Of a stretch of DNA of 64,000 nt, positions 32,837-44,040 are shown in pieces (position 1 is the first letter of the stretch; every line of letters starts with the position of its first letter). The notes under the pieces were generated by a model, which was not told the DNA's origin, made no database searches, and worked only from the letters and a program-made list of their open reading frames with translations. This DNA is from Perilla frutescens (taxonomy: Eukaryota > Streptophyta > Magnoliopsida > Lamiales > Lamiaceae): the NCBI GenBank assembly GCA_026008535.1, contig BRKX01000007.1:9571001-9635000 (forward strand), written 5' to 3'. The position numbers were made by a program, and so were the translations under genes.

Positions 32837-35800
32837 TGTAACATCCAAGAAATTTCAGAATATCTTGGTAAGTTTTCTAAATTTATTTAGAAGACTAAAA
32901 AAAATAATTAGAGCTAAAATAAAGTAAAACAGATGTAAGTCGCGACTTTTTATGTCTTTTATATGAAAATCGATGATGAGATTTTGCATTTGTGGCCGGA
33001 AGATAGTCAATATTGGTCTTTTTTGAAATGTAACAATCTTAAAGAAGTTGTTGGTGCTTTCAGAATTTTAATCTGACCACTACAGGAGTCCCAGAATTGA
33101 AAATCGTAAAGAGAAAACTTGTGAATAGTGTTTTTCCGTAAAGACGTGATTTTTGAATTTTTATGAAATCTTGTGTATTGATTCGAGTCTTGTTTTGACA
33201 ATTTATTTCCATAGAAAATCACCCAAGATATCCATCCGTATTTTCGGATTTTCCATCAGAGGTCAATCGAACGCTCAGGAGCGTTTTCAATAAAAAGGGC
33301 GGAATAGTAAATCTATTTTTAAAAATGGAATCTCTCTTTGTTTTTCTTCAAGCGACCTCCTCATTTTTCAACGATAGATTGGTTCAATAGTACTCGAGCC
33401 AACGAGTCTCTCGGTATTTTTGAATTTTGTGTTGGAGGTCATTTGGACCTCGCTATTGAATAAAGCAACTTTAATTGAATCCGGAAATCAATTTATCAAT
33501 ATTTTATATCCGAAAAAGCTATACCCACCCTAAAACCCTTTTTCCTATAAATAGGGGAGGGGGAGGTCATTTTCAATTGCTCATCTCTCTCTTCTCCTCT
33601 CTTTCTCTCTCTAGTTCGTGTTGACGAACTAGAAACTCGGGCCTGGGCTGAGTAAATCGCGCATGCGGGTACAGGTTAAGTTTTGTTAGGGGGTGCTGTT
33701 GCGGGAGCAGCTGCTGAGTGCCGGAAGGCTGCCGAAGAGCTGCAGCCGTTGCCGCTGCTGTGGATAGCCGAAAATCACCGTCGTTATGTCGCCGTCGCGC
33801 CGCTGCTTCGGACATCTCGTTTCGGTCCATTTCTTATCATTTATAGTTAAATTTTTAATATGTTGTGTATTTTAAATAGTGCTTCATTTCGTATGTTGAG
33901 TGCGTCATCGTCCGGTGGCTGGAAACCGGCGAAAACGCTAGAAAACGTGAAAAATAAAAGGGCGCCGATTAGTTTCGGGTTTTTCCTATTTTTACCCATT
34001 TCGGGTCATCAAATCAAAAAAATTTAAACTAGAAAGTTGCTCGAAATATTATTTCCTATAGGACTGCCAAGTTTCGTAATTTTCCGATAAGTTTTTATTA
34101 AAGTTAATTATTTTAATCAGGCGGTTATTTTTATAACTAGAGCATGTGATTTCAGAAAATATCGAAAATTGTATACTTTAATAAAAATATATGTGGGGTC
34201 ATGCCTGATTATTTTCATAATTTTTGGACAAGTGAAAAGTGCAATCAAGGTTAACTGTGAAAAATTGAATAAAATGACAAGTTACGGAAAGTGACCTTTG
34301 TCAAATATATTTTTGTCTCATTAAATCAGAAATAATATTTTGGAATTTATTTCCTTCTGTGTTGAAGTTGTACGAGGTCTCTAGAGTCGCGCATTCTTAG
34401 TTAAAATATAATTAAAGTAAATAAAAGCTTCAATTAAATTAAAGTCGAATTCTGAAAATTAGAGCAGCAGTCCTAAAATAAGGTTTGACCTTGTAGGACC
34501 TGTTGAGCCAGTCAGAGGAGTTGACAGATGAAGATCGAGAAGTTTGATCACCTGAGTTGATCTAATCAAGGTGAGTTTATTTGCAAAACCTATCTATATT
34601 TGAGTTATTAACTCTTAAATGTGATAGTTACATTTAGAATATCCAAATAAAATATTTGAGGAATTATCTGCCCAAGTCACTGCTAGAGTAATAGTATTAT
34701 ACTGTTGTATAATTATTGAGAACATAGATTATGTTTTGCCATAATTATTGTGAGCATAGATTATGTTTTGTCATAATTATTGAAAACATAGATTATGGTT
34801 TGCCATAATTACTGAAAACATAGATTATGCTTTATCATAATTATTGAGAATATAGATTATGATTTATCACAATAAACAAATATATATTATGCTTCAACAT
34901 AATTAAATAGAATAGATTATGCTTTGTCATAACTAAAGTCTATGGGTTAAAAGTTTAGGTGTAGAGTTTAAAGTTCACAGTATATAGATTAAGGTTAGTC
35001 TAAAACTCATAGTTTAAAGTTATAGTAAATTAAATGTTTATTGTGTATTGATTATACTTGTGTATAATGAGTTATAATTTTTAGCTTGTGCTTTTAATAT
35101 TAAACTCAAGTTATAGAATGATTTCCATTTAAAGAATATAAAACATAATTGAACGAAGTTTGCTAGAGGACTTAAATGTTAGCATAGTTGCTATATTAAG
35201 AGGATGACATAGTTTTTATGCTTATGTCATATTGCACTTTATAGATAACATAGACAAAGGATAGGCAGGAACTGTGATTCTTGCAGTTGTGATGTTAATC
35301 ACTAAAGGTGTCATTATGAGGCAACCACTGCACATACACGTGATCTGGGCATCACTATAAGGAGTCAATGCTAGGTAACCCCTGGTATACTCAGGGTCAA
35401 TGCTAGGTGATCCCTGGTACACTCTTCTCGGATTAGCGAGGTAATCCCTCTCTTTTTCTATCAGCGACATGTCATAGAGTGCAGTAGACGATAGAAGGAG
35501 CTATGGGGTACCAAAAAGAAGTAAAGGTTTGCAGAAATGGGAAGGACTTTCGCGTTTTGCTTTCCATTATCTGTATTTATATTTTGGATATTCTATTACA
35601 GTTTTATTAAAGATTGAGTTAAAAGTTTTAACCCACTGAATGTTTTAGTACTCACGCCCAAAATCTTTTTAAAATGTTTGTCATAAGTTGATGGAAGTGA
35701 TGACTTGATGTACTGTTGTAAGGTTGATCATGTATTCCTGTCTCGTTCAGACTAAATTATTGTTCATGAGTATGTTATTATGTGATACAATATTACTCCA

Positions 35801-36624
35801 TTGTTTTCCGCTTAAACTCTGATACAGTTACTCCGTAGTATGATTGCATGCTATGTTTTATTATTGGGCCTATCTAAATTGTATTCTTTATTTGAATCAT
35901 GATAAATAAAGTCCCATTTCTTTTTCATAAATCCAAGCATGTTTCATTACAGTTTTCGACCTATGAGTTGGTCATATTTGGTTAGGTCTTAAATTCTATT
36001 TATTTACCAATTGACCTATGAATGGGTCTTAAAGTTGATTAATTGCTTTTGTCCTATGAATGGGACATAAAATAGATTATTTGCCTCCGACCTATTGATG
36101 GGTCTTAGTTGTTGTGACCTATGGAGAGGTCCTGTTTATTTGAAGAGTCAGAATCCTATCTATTAATTGTTGGATTTTGTTTGAATTTGATTGGCCTATG
36201 AATAGACATTCTTTTGACTTGATTGAATCATTTAACTTTGTTGATATATTGAAAGACGTGAATTTCTTCCAGTTACAGAGGTTATGTTGGCCAAATTTTT
36301 GGGGAATATAACCTATTCTTGTTCTAAAGCCATTTCATTTGATTATTCTATATCATATTCCTTTTTAAGTGACACCCTGCCTCTCATTTATTTTCCCTTC
36401 GGGACCGATGTTTCGGACTTGCACTTTTGTGTAGTTCGTCAGTGCAGATCCATTCGATGAGCCGAGAATGTTATTTCTTCCGTCGTTCAGAAAGAAAGAC
36501 TTCGCCTAATTCTTTTGAATCCTGGATATTACTGAGGACCCCGTGAATTTTGGAATATGTTACCTTTTTTCTTCTATTATTCCTGTAATATCCCCGTCCT
36601 AATCCTCGGGACCAGGGTGTTACA
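32837..36624 (+). mobile_element. Solo LTR of the long-LTR gypsy family (3788 bp)
   Basis: Starts TGTAACATCC and ends GGGTGTTACA (inverted TGTAACA/TGTTACA), with CAAGT on both sides (32832-32836 and 36625-36629). Its U3 part matches the LTRs at 44797 and 63137: GGTCAATCGAACGCTC, GAGCCAACGAGTC, GAGGTCATTTGGA and GAATAAAGCA occur in the same order. TATAAAT box at 33546-33552. No internal retroelement sequence is present, so the element was removed by LTR-LTR recombination. A stretch at 34720-34940 repeats ATAGATTATG ... CATAATTATTGA about seven times. Short ORFs inside are not genes. Confidence 0.9.
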
Positions 36625-36689
36625 CAAGTCGTTTGTGTCTGCAAGAGCAATACGAGCACAATACAATCCTTAGAGCTTTTTTCATCCAT

Positions 36690-37560
36690 ATGACTGCAAA
36701 CCGAAGAACAAATTTAGAAATTAGTTAGGAAAATAAGGAAAATAAAACTGAAAGGAAAAAAAACATATAAAAATAAATTTAAACATTTCCTAAGTCGGGG
36801 CACGAATAAGCCTCCCCATCAAACTTCTGCATGTGACTCATCACATAAAACCAACATAATATGCACCACAATACTTCGAATCTACTATATACAAGCATAT
36901 TAAATGGTACTAGTGAGTTTCCAATATGCATGATACTTGATAGGCACAAGTGAAAATGCACACAAGCACACAAAATAAAATCTAACCTAAAATTTTGATA
37001 TTTACAAGTATCTCATCTTGTACTAATCATCATTGACATTGATACCGTATACACAAATGTACACAAGTCAAATCATGGCAGAGACTAAACAATCTAGACA
37101 GAATCCTAAACACATAAACATACCATGTAAAACAACATATAAGATGCAAACATTAAAAATAATGTGATACCTATTTCTACTTCAATTGGTACTCATTAGC
37201 ATACTAAATGATATTTAACATAATAATTCATATTACTTGTATAAACTTTCAAATAAGTAGTCAAATCAACATCTCTGAACAATTGATAAAAACAGAAAAC
37301 ACAAAAAACCAGATATAAAACAAATCAGATACAAAAATCAACATCAATTTGATACTTATTTTCAATTCAACTAGTACACATAAAGAGATATTCATATTCA
37401 CTATATTTCCTATCATATAACTCACTAAAACACGTATAGAAACATCATTTATGATTACAAAAATCAAAATAAAAAATCATTCATAACAAAATACTTAACA
37501 TGACTCATTGACTCATATAATTTTCAATCAAACACTAAAACGAGCATCTCTGGACATTCA
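36690..37560. other. AT-rich intergenic DNA
   Basis: No gene. The phrases GATACCTATTTCTAC and AATTGGTACTCATTA recur here and at 39200-39540, so the area is internally repetitive. Confidence 0.5.
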
Positions 37561-37573
37561 ATTAATACAAAAT

Positions 37574-39110
37574 TGATGAGTAGTGTTTTGGCACAATATT
37601 TTGAGGTTTAAATGAAGTTAATTGAATAGTTTTACATGTGTTTTAACCCAAATTGCGCTTTTAACCTCCCGATTTGGAAGTTTTCTTTTCTTTTTTGAGT
37701 TGTACATAAAATGGAGGATAAATAAAAGACATTTTGAAGAAATCAATTCAATGAGAAGATAGATGATCGAATTGGAAGCACGTTGCAAGTTGAATCACTT
37801 CAATCGGACAAGAAATGAGAGAGAATGAAGTAAAACCGTGAAAGGTGTCAGAGCAGGGGCACAAGCGCGACCCCTAGTCATGCCCGTAGGTGCTAGCTTC
37901 TCACTCGCACCCTTAGGCGCTACCCGTTCGGCACGAGCGACCCGCTTGCGTTAATGGGCTCGACCCAATGAGCATAGGCGAGGCACGACGCGTACCTAGG
38001 CAAGACGCAAGTGGACGTTTACACAACGGCCCTAAAAGTCAGTCTCGGGCGTGACCCACACCAAAGGAAGGAGGCGTGACCTTCCGTGGTCGCGCCCCGT
38101 GCACTGATTTCCTGATTTTTTTTATCTTTTTTCTCCATTTTTGATTTTCTTTTAATTCTTTTATTCCTCCACTATATAAACCCAATCCAATTCGAAATTA
38201 GGTCATTTAATTCCACCCTTAGCCACTTTTAGAAAAAAAATACTTAGAGAAGAAGAGAGGACAAAGGGAATTGAAGATTGGGCAAAAAGAACAAAATTGA
38301 AGCAATATTTGAAGGCCAAAACATCCATCCGGGTTCTTTTATTTTTTTAATTTTGTTAAAATCATGTTCCTTCTTGTAGAGACTTTGGTTACCTATGTAA
38401 TTATGAGGAGCTAAATCTTTAATACTCTTAGGTGTTGGTTTTATTTGGATTATGAGACATAAATAAAGTTTATTTTGAATGTTTAATGGTTCTTGATTAT
38501 GCTTTGGATTCTTATTATGTATTGTTGATTGGTAAGAACTAATTGATAATTTTAAATAGCATGATTATTTATGTTGATTCAAAATTCGAGAGATGAGCTT
38601 CAACATAGGAACCTAGAATTCAAAGAGCAATTGTCAACAAAATTGAGAGGTTTGAGATAGTTGTTAAGACATAAATCATTGGTGTTCTTGGTAAGCACAC
38701 TTAGATATTAATTGGAGACAATAATCCTATGCATGTGCCCCACATTCTAAATGCTTCGAGAGGAGATTTAGAATAAGTTAGTGATCACTTTGCTAATCTT
38801 GAATCGGAAATTAAGCATCCATTATAATTAGATTTTGTGTTAAGTAATCCAATAAAAACAACCCCTAGAGTGTTCATTTTCTTAATTGCCCAACTCATTT
38901 GTTAATTACAATTATTTACTTTGTTTTATTGTTTAGTTAGTTTTAAATCAAATAATTATCCATTTCGTCGTCTAGATAACAAATAGGAGCCGATGTCATA
39001 GTACGTGCTTATTTAATTTTCTTTTTCTCTGTGGATTCAACCTTGTTTCACCCTGTGCTACATTTTCTTGTTCACTTATAAGTCAATTCGAGTTTTAAAA
39101 CTAAATTTCA
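37574..39110 (+). repeat. Probable LTR-like fragment of an Athila/Ogre-type gypsy element
   Basis: The segment begins near TGATGAGTAGTGTTTTGGCAC. It has a GC-rich CGCTAGGCGC-type stretch at 37855-38100, a TATATAAAC box at 38173-38181, and the wording GAGGAGCTAAATCTTTAAT and CACCCTGTGCTACATTTTC, which I associate with long LTRs of Athila/Tat-lineage elements. No pol, no clear ends and no target duplication are visible, so the call rests on composition and resemblance. Confidence 0.4.
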
Positions 39111-39344
39111 CCCATAAAAAAAACCAAAAAAATACCAAGACTTGAAATGAAAACTAACTGAACCCTTACGACATATAAACATAGCACTTCGAAATCTGAT
39201 ACCTGTTTCTACATCAAGTGGTACACATTATCATGTTAACTGATACCTAACATAATACATCGTATTACACATATAAACTGAAATCAAATTAGCTAAAAAT
39301 TCATATTACTTACAGTTAACAGATATTTAACATATTTGAACATT

Positions 39345-39590
39345 GAAAGAATACATAAAATAGGAAAAACCACATAAAAAAAAATCAGATACAAAGTTAA
39401 CACCAGTTTGATACTTCTTTTAAATTACAGTGGTACTAGTGAATTGAAAGAATACATAAAACAAGAAAAACCACATAAAAAAATTCAGATACAAAGTCAA
39501 CACCAATTTAATACTTCTTTTCAAGTACAGTGGTACCAGTAATTAAAAGAATACATAAAACATGAAAAATCATGCAAAAAATAATCCGAT
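39345..39590. repeat. About 100-bp tandem repeat, 2.3 copies
   Basis: Units start near 39345, 39446 and 39545 with GAAAGAATACATAAAA and share CAGATACAAAGT, AACACCA and ACAGTGGTAC. The third unit decays just before the Cassandra-type LTR. Confidence 0.85.
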
Positions 39591-39618
39591 TTATAGGAAC
39601 TTTCTTGCATATGGAACG

Positions 39619-40038
39619 TGTGACACTCGGGGCTGAAGCATGTAGTGATCGCCGGTGTAAGGCACGGACAAATAGCAGCTCCTATAAGACTTCCAAGTGA
39701 AGATGCACATGAATGAACCGAAGCCACCCGAAAGAGAGAGATTCTAAACATATACATGAATGAGATTGTATAGTCGAGGATAGCTTAAATGATTTGATTG
39801 GTGCTACTTATAACACAATGTGCATATTCTTTTCTGGCGCTCATTCCATTAAAACTCCAAAATTAAGCGTGTTTGACCTGAGGCAATGGTAGGATGGGTG
39901 ACCCCCTGGGAAGTTTCTCAGGAAGCGTGTGAATGAGGACAAAACACGCCGGAGAAGTGTGTGAATGAGGACAAAGCACACTGGAAATACTTGTGTTGGT
40001 TTGTGGGGATAGCCGTCAGTCCAGTAGCCGGATTGTTA
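39619..40038 (+). mobile_element. Cassandra-type TRIM LTR carrying a 5S rRNA-like segment
   Basis: The element starts TGTGACACTCGGGG. Its middle (about 39848-39920) is 5S rRNA-derived: AACTCCAAAATTAAGCGTGT, GGTAGGATGGGTGACC and CCTGGGAAGTTTCTC cover the internal-promoter A-box and C-box regions. Cassandra wording follows: AGGAAGCGTGTGAATGAGGA, CAAAACACGC, ACTTGTGTTGGTTTGTGGGG and GCCGTCAGTCC. The AAGTGTGTGAATGAGGACAAA part is duplicated. Cassandra elements are small non-autonomous retrotransposons whose LTRs carry 5S sequence. Only one LTR is visible, so this is a solo LTR or a fragment; the right edge near 40038 is approximate. Confidence 0.85.
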
Positions 40039-40185
40039 TAGAACGAAACATGAATCAATAACTTCCAAAACATACAATTTCGGATTGTTATAGAACGAAA
40101 CATGAATCAATAACTTCCAGAACATACAATTTGTATCAAATGTGATTTTCTAGAACACACAATTTGTATCAAATGTGATTTAATA
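40029..40185. repeat. Two adjacent short tandem repeats (52 bp x2, then 33 bp x2)
   Basis: CGGATTGTTATAGAACGAAA ... ACATACAATTT occurs at 40029 and 40081, exactly 52 bp apart. Directly after, AGAACA[TC]ACAATTTGTATCAAATGTGATTT is repeated. The first unit overlaps the edge of the Cassandra-type LTR. Confidence 0.9.
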
Positions 40186-40636
40186 TTCTCCAGAATTGAG
40201 AGAGAGAGAAATAGAAAAAGTGAATTTGCAGAGATTATGGAGAATATATGAAAACCCCAACAAACTCGAGGATGAAGGCTTTGGCACAGTCTAAAATTCT
40301 TTATGCATAATTTTTGGCCGAATCTGACAAAAATCCAATTGAAATAACATGTTTCAATATTTCCATTAACGTTTAACTAAAAAAAGGAAAAACAACAATT
40401 CTTCAATTAGTTATTGTAGGTAAACAACATTTGTATTAATTACTCAGTAGTAATCATCCCAAATCAGAGTTTATCTTCAGATTATTGCAAAAGAAACAAA
40501 ACTAGACCATCATCAAATCATTCCTCAAAACCTTTCAAGAGAAACAAGATACATCAAAATTTAAACACCATACAAAACATATTAGCCCAAATTGCCGGAC
40601 GAGTAGGCTATCACATACCGGATAAAAGATGAAAGG
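40186..40636. other. Intergenic or intronic DNA
   Basis: No gene is seen on its own. If the possible exon at 40637-40800 is real, this would be its downstream intron on the minus strand. Confidence 0.4.
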
Positions 40637-40722
40637 TTAAATCACCTGCGGTGAACTGGACAATCGGCGACATCAGTCAGATGAATCGGAGAAGACAATA
40701 GATCGAGATCGAGAGATAGATC

Positions 40723-40770
<48 letters not shown>

Positions 40771-40800
40771 TCGGGAGGAGGGCGCTAGGGTTACTTCATA
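40637..40800 (-). other. Possible 5' leader and first exon of a minus-strand gene
   Basis: Read on the minus strand: AACCCTAGCGCCCTCC, then a long CT run (the GA tract at 40728-40766), then an ATG beginning MSPIVQFTA followed by a donor-like CCGCAG/GTGATTTAAC. A telo-box-like AACCCTA and CT-rich leader are common in plant housekeeping genes. Later exons were not found with confidence; the gene may be broken by the insertions to the left. This is inference from composition and one splice-like site. Confidence 0.3.
40728..40766. repeat. GA microsatellite
   Basis: A perfect GA run of about 19 units. Confidence 0.95.
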
Positions 40801-41006
40801 TCGAAAAGGGAAAAATGTGTTAGATGAGTCAAAATAAATTTTTAAATGACAGGTCGGGGCGGGTCGGGGTGGGGCATCTAATGGGTCGGCCCATGCACCT
40901 GTTGTATAGGAGATTTTACATTATTTTAATGATTATTATTTAAAAAACCCAAATCAATTTATGAGTTTCTAGATAAAAAGAAATAGGATAATTGAGTACT
41001 TAGTTA

Positions 41007-41968
41007 TGTTACCATTCAGTCTCTGTGGATACTATAACATAAATTTTCGTGTATTTGAATAAATAACGTGAAAAGTATACAAGTAGATTTCTTCTTTGAA
41101 TTCAAAGTGCGATTGTGGTATAATCTTTGTCTTGATCCTTTGATTCTTCTCTTCAAAACTTGATCTTCTTGAAATCTTCTCTTCAAAACTTGATCTTCAA
41201 ACGGTTCTTGAAATCTTCAGAGCGAATTTGCCTCTTCGATCTTCTTGAACTGGTTGTTTGAATTTGATGACATTATCTGAAGGGCTGACAACTTTGATTC
41301 CGGATTGAACGCTGGATTTGAGATGACTCTGGCGAAGAACACGTTGCTTCTACGAAGAACGTCTTGAATCTTGCTAGAACGTCTTGAATCTTGCTAGAAC
41401 ATCTTGACTTTATAACGCTGTCTGGAGGGTTGAAAACCTTGATTCCGGATCAAACGCTGGATTTGAGATGATTCCGGCGAAGAACGCGTTGCTTTCCACG
41501 AAGAACGACTTGAATCTCTCTAGAATGCCTTGAATGTTGGAGAGAATTTCGTATAGAATTTTCCTCCAACTTCTTGAGCTCTTCAATTATGATTTCTGGT
41601 GTGTTTTCATATGATATGGGAGACCCCTATTTATAGTTGTAGGAAGATTTAATTTAGGAAATTTAGGGTTGGGCTTTTAGGGCTTAGATGGAGTGGCCAT
41701 GTGCCTAGGGCTTATGTGGCGCAATCCTATTGGTTTATCTTAATATGGAAGATCTTCATATTAAATATTTTATTTTCTGTGCAGATTTGACACATGTCAG
41801 CTTCTCATTAGTCAGTAAAATCCATGTAATAAATATTAATTATATATTTATTTAATCATGGAATCATATTTAATTTAATCTCAAAATATAAATAAAATAT
41901 AATAAAATATTTAATTCATTATTTTACACATGACATAATTAATAGGCAATAAATTTAATTTGCCTACA
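41007..41968 (-). repeat. 3' LTR of an older minus-strand LTR element (962 bp)
   Basis: On the minus strand it starts TGTAGGCAAATT and ends GGTAACA. It is preceded by a purine-rich AAGGGGATATT that fits a polypurine tract, and has a CTATAAATAGGGG promoter box (plus-strand 41627-41638). A CTTGAATCTTGCTAGAACGT unit is repeated at about 41365-41405. By this orientation the internal region lies to the right and is cut by the gypsy element at 44797, so the 5' LTR would be beyond the window. The lineage was not identified. Confidence 0.55.
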
Positions 41969-42039
41969 AATATCCCCTTGAGACTTGTTCATTGGTGACT
42001 TGTCATGAAAATGGACGGGTCTCAAAAATTTAGTTGATA

Positions 42040-42545
42040 GTTTTATCTCATGTCTAGGAGTTCTTGAATTTGAATTTGAGTATCAAATTTATTAGGTAGT
42101 TTATACTCGTATCAAGGAGTTCTTGAATTTAAAATTTGGATTTTAAATTTATTAGATAGTTTATACTCGTATCAAGGAGTTCTTAAATTTGAATTTGTGG
42201 ATAATTTATACTCGTATTCAAGAGTTCTTGGATTTAAAATTTGGAATTTATCAGATAGTTTATACTTGTATCAAGGAGTTCTTGGATTTAAATTTGGAAT
42301 TTAAATTTATCAGATAGTTTATACTCATATCAAGGAGTTCTTGAATTTAAAATTTGGATTTTAAATTTATTAGATTGTTTCTACTCATATCAAGGAGTTC
42401 TTGGATTTAAAATTTGGAATTTATCAGATAGTTTATACTCGTATCATGGAGTTCTTGGATTTAAAATTTGGAGTTTAAATTTATCAAATAGTTTATACTC
42501 GTATCAAGGAGTTCTTCAATTAAAATTTGGGATTTATCACTCAAA
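42040..42545. repeat. 52-60-bp minisatellite, about nine copies
   Basis: The core TATACTCGTATCAAGGAGTTCTTGAATTTAAAATTTGG-like unit recurs with GGAGTTCTT at about 42056, 42116, 42176, 42276, 42336, 42396, 42448 and 42508, plus a shorter AGAGTTCTT copy near 42230. Spacings are 52-60 bp. If the LTR at 41007-41968 is correctly read, this is the 3' non-coding part of that element. Confidence 0.9.
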
Positions 42546-43440
42546 TTTGAGTTTGTAAGAATGGGCACCAATTTCATTAACCTTGTAAGATCAATTCATC
42601 ACCTAGAAAAGAAAACATACGAATGAGCCCATATATTTTTTAAAACTTGAAAGCCCAATTCACTTATTTTACTTGAGTCCATTAATTGAATGAAGCATCA
42701 GCTCATGCGTACTCTTATTCTCTTCAATTCAAACATATTGTCACCGAACATTCTTCTTCAAGTTTTGCTAAAAGGGTTTTCTTTAATCTAGCTGCTGCCG
42801 ACTTAATACATATGAAAAATCTCCTTCAGCTGCTCTATTTCCTTATGAGTTTTCGCACCTTACTGAAGCAATTCAAGCAGAGGAAATTTTCCTTCCGTGA
42901 CAGACGATCAATGCTATATAAAGAGGTGCTCCCCTCTCTACATTCATCATTCACACAGGAGATCGATTAATAACGTCGCCTTCTATTCAAATCTGCCAAC
43001 TTTCCACAGAGCTAACTTCTTACTTTGTTGGTGTTTTGTTGATCAGTGGTGAGTTTTCTACCCCCATGCGCTTCAAATTTAGTCCATATTATTTGGCCTA
43101 CCATACGTTTGACGAATTGCCTGAAAAAGAATAATTATCCTATTTTCACGGTAACCCGCTCCGTCAAATTTGACGCATCCCTTTTTTGTTGCAGGTCTAT
43201 TGTCGAATTTGCAGAAGGCATTGAGGTAAGATATTCTTCTTCAAGTTTCTTCATTATTTATTCAATGCATGTGAGTTTGATGTTTCTATTTCGTTGTTTG
43301 GTCTCTCTTCATGTGATATTTTGCTCTCTTTTTTTATATTTAAAACATGTGCATATATATGTATATACATTCAACATTTTTCATTGCAGCTTAATGATTT
43401 GTTGCTTTGATATTCTTCCCACGACTCTGACTTTATTCAA
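42546..43440 (+). promoter_or_regulatory. Possible plus-strand transcription unit: TATA box and splice-like sites
   Basis: CTATATAAAG at 42914-42923 is a good plant TATA box, followed by a CT-rich, leader-like stretch. Splice-like sites follow: donor GTG/GTGAGTTTTC near 43048, acceptor TTTTTTGTTGCAG near 43195, donor GAG/GTAAGATATT near 43226 and acceptor TTTTTCATTGCAG near 43390. No long reading frame joins them. This could be a non-coding transcript, a second promoter of the host element, or chance. Confidence 0.35.
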
Positions 43441-44040
43441 GGGGCTCCAAATCAAGAGATGCCTTCTCTAAGTGAACGATCCATTTTGATTTTGATCAAA
43501 ATGTGATTTCTCTAGAGAATGATCCATCTGTGATTTCGATTTAACACCAACTTCGACCAAGAGGCTACAAATCAAGAGGTGAGTTCTCTAAGTGAATGAT
43601 CCATTTTGATTTCGATCAAACGGTGATTTCTCTAGAGAACGATCCATTTGTGATTTCGACTTGACTTCAACTTTGACCGAGAGGCTACAAATCAAGAGGT
43701 GAGTTCTCTAAGTGAATGATCCATTTTGATTTCGATTAAAAGGTGATTTATCTAGAGGACGATCCATCTGTGATTTTGACTTGACTTCAACTTCGACCGA
43801 GAGAATAAAAATCAAGAGGTGAGTTTTCTAAGTGAATGATCCATTTTGATTTCGATCAAAAAGTGATTTCTCTAGAGAACGATCCATCTGTGATTTTGAC
43901 TTGACTTCAACTTTGACCGAGAGACTACAAATCAAGAGGTGAGTTCTCTAAGTGAATGATCCATTTTAATTTCGATCAAAAGGTGATTTCTCTAGAGAAC
44001 GATCCATCTGGGATTTCGACTTGACTTCAGCTTTGACCGA
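43441..44040. repeat. Five-unit 120-bp tandem array with exact phasing
   Basis: Units begin at 43441, 43561, 43681, 43801 and 43921, all exactly 120 bp apart; a partial start follows at 44041. Shared blocks: AATCAAGAGGTGAGTTCTCT (first unit diverges here), AAGTGAATGATCCATTTTGA, TTTCTCTAGAGAACGATCCA and TTCGACTTGACTTCAACTTT. No indel has accumulated between units despite substitutions. No reading frame is open through the array. Confidence 0.95.

Noticed and set aside
39848..39920. A functional 5S rRNA gene
   Set aside because: Only part of a 5S sequence is present, with many changes, and Cassandra-type LTR sequence follows it.
42686..43471. Two plus-strand ORFs of 94 and 141 codons as protein genes
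   Set aside because: Their translations show no domain, and the second reads across the intron-like sites; a non-coding reading fits better.
43441..44040. CRISPR array
   Set aside because: The units are contiguous 120-bp repeats without unique spacers, in plant nuclear DNA.
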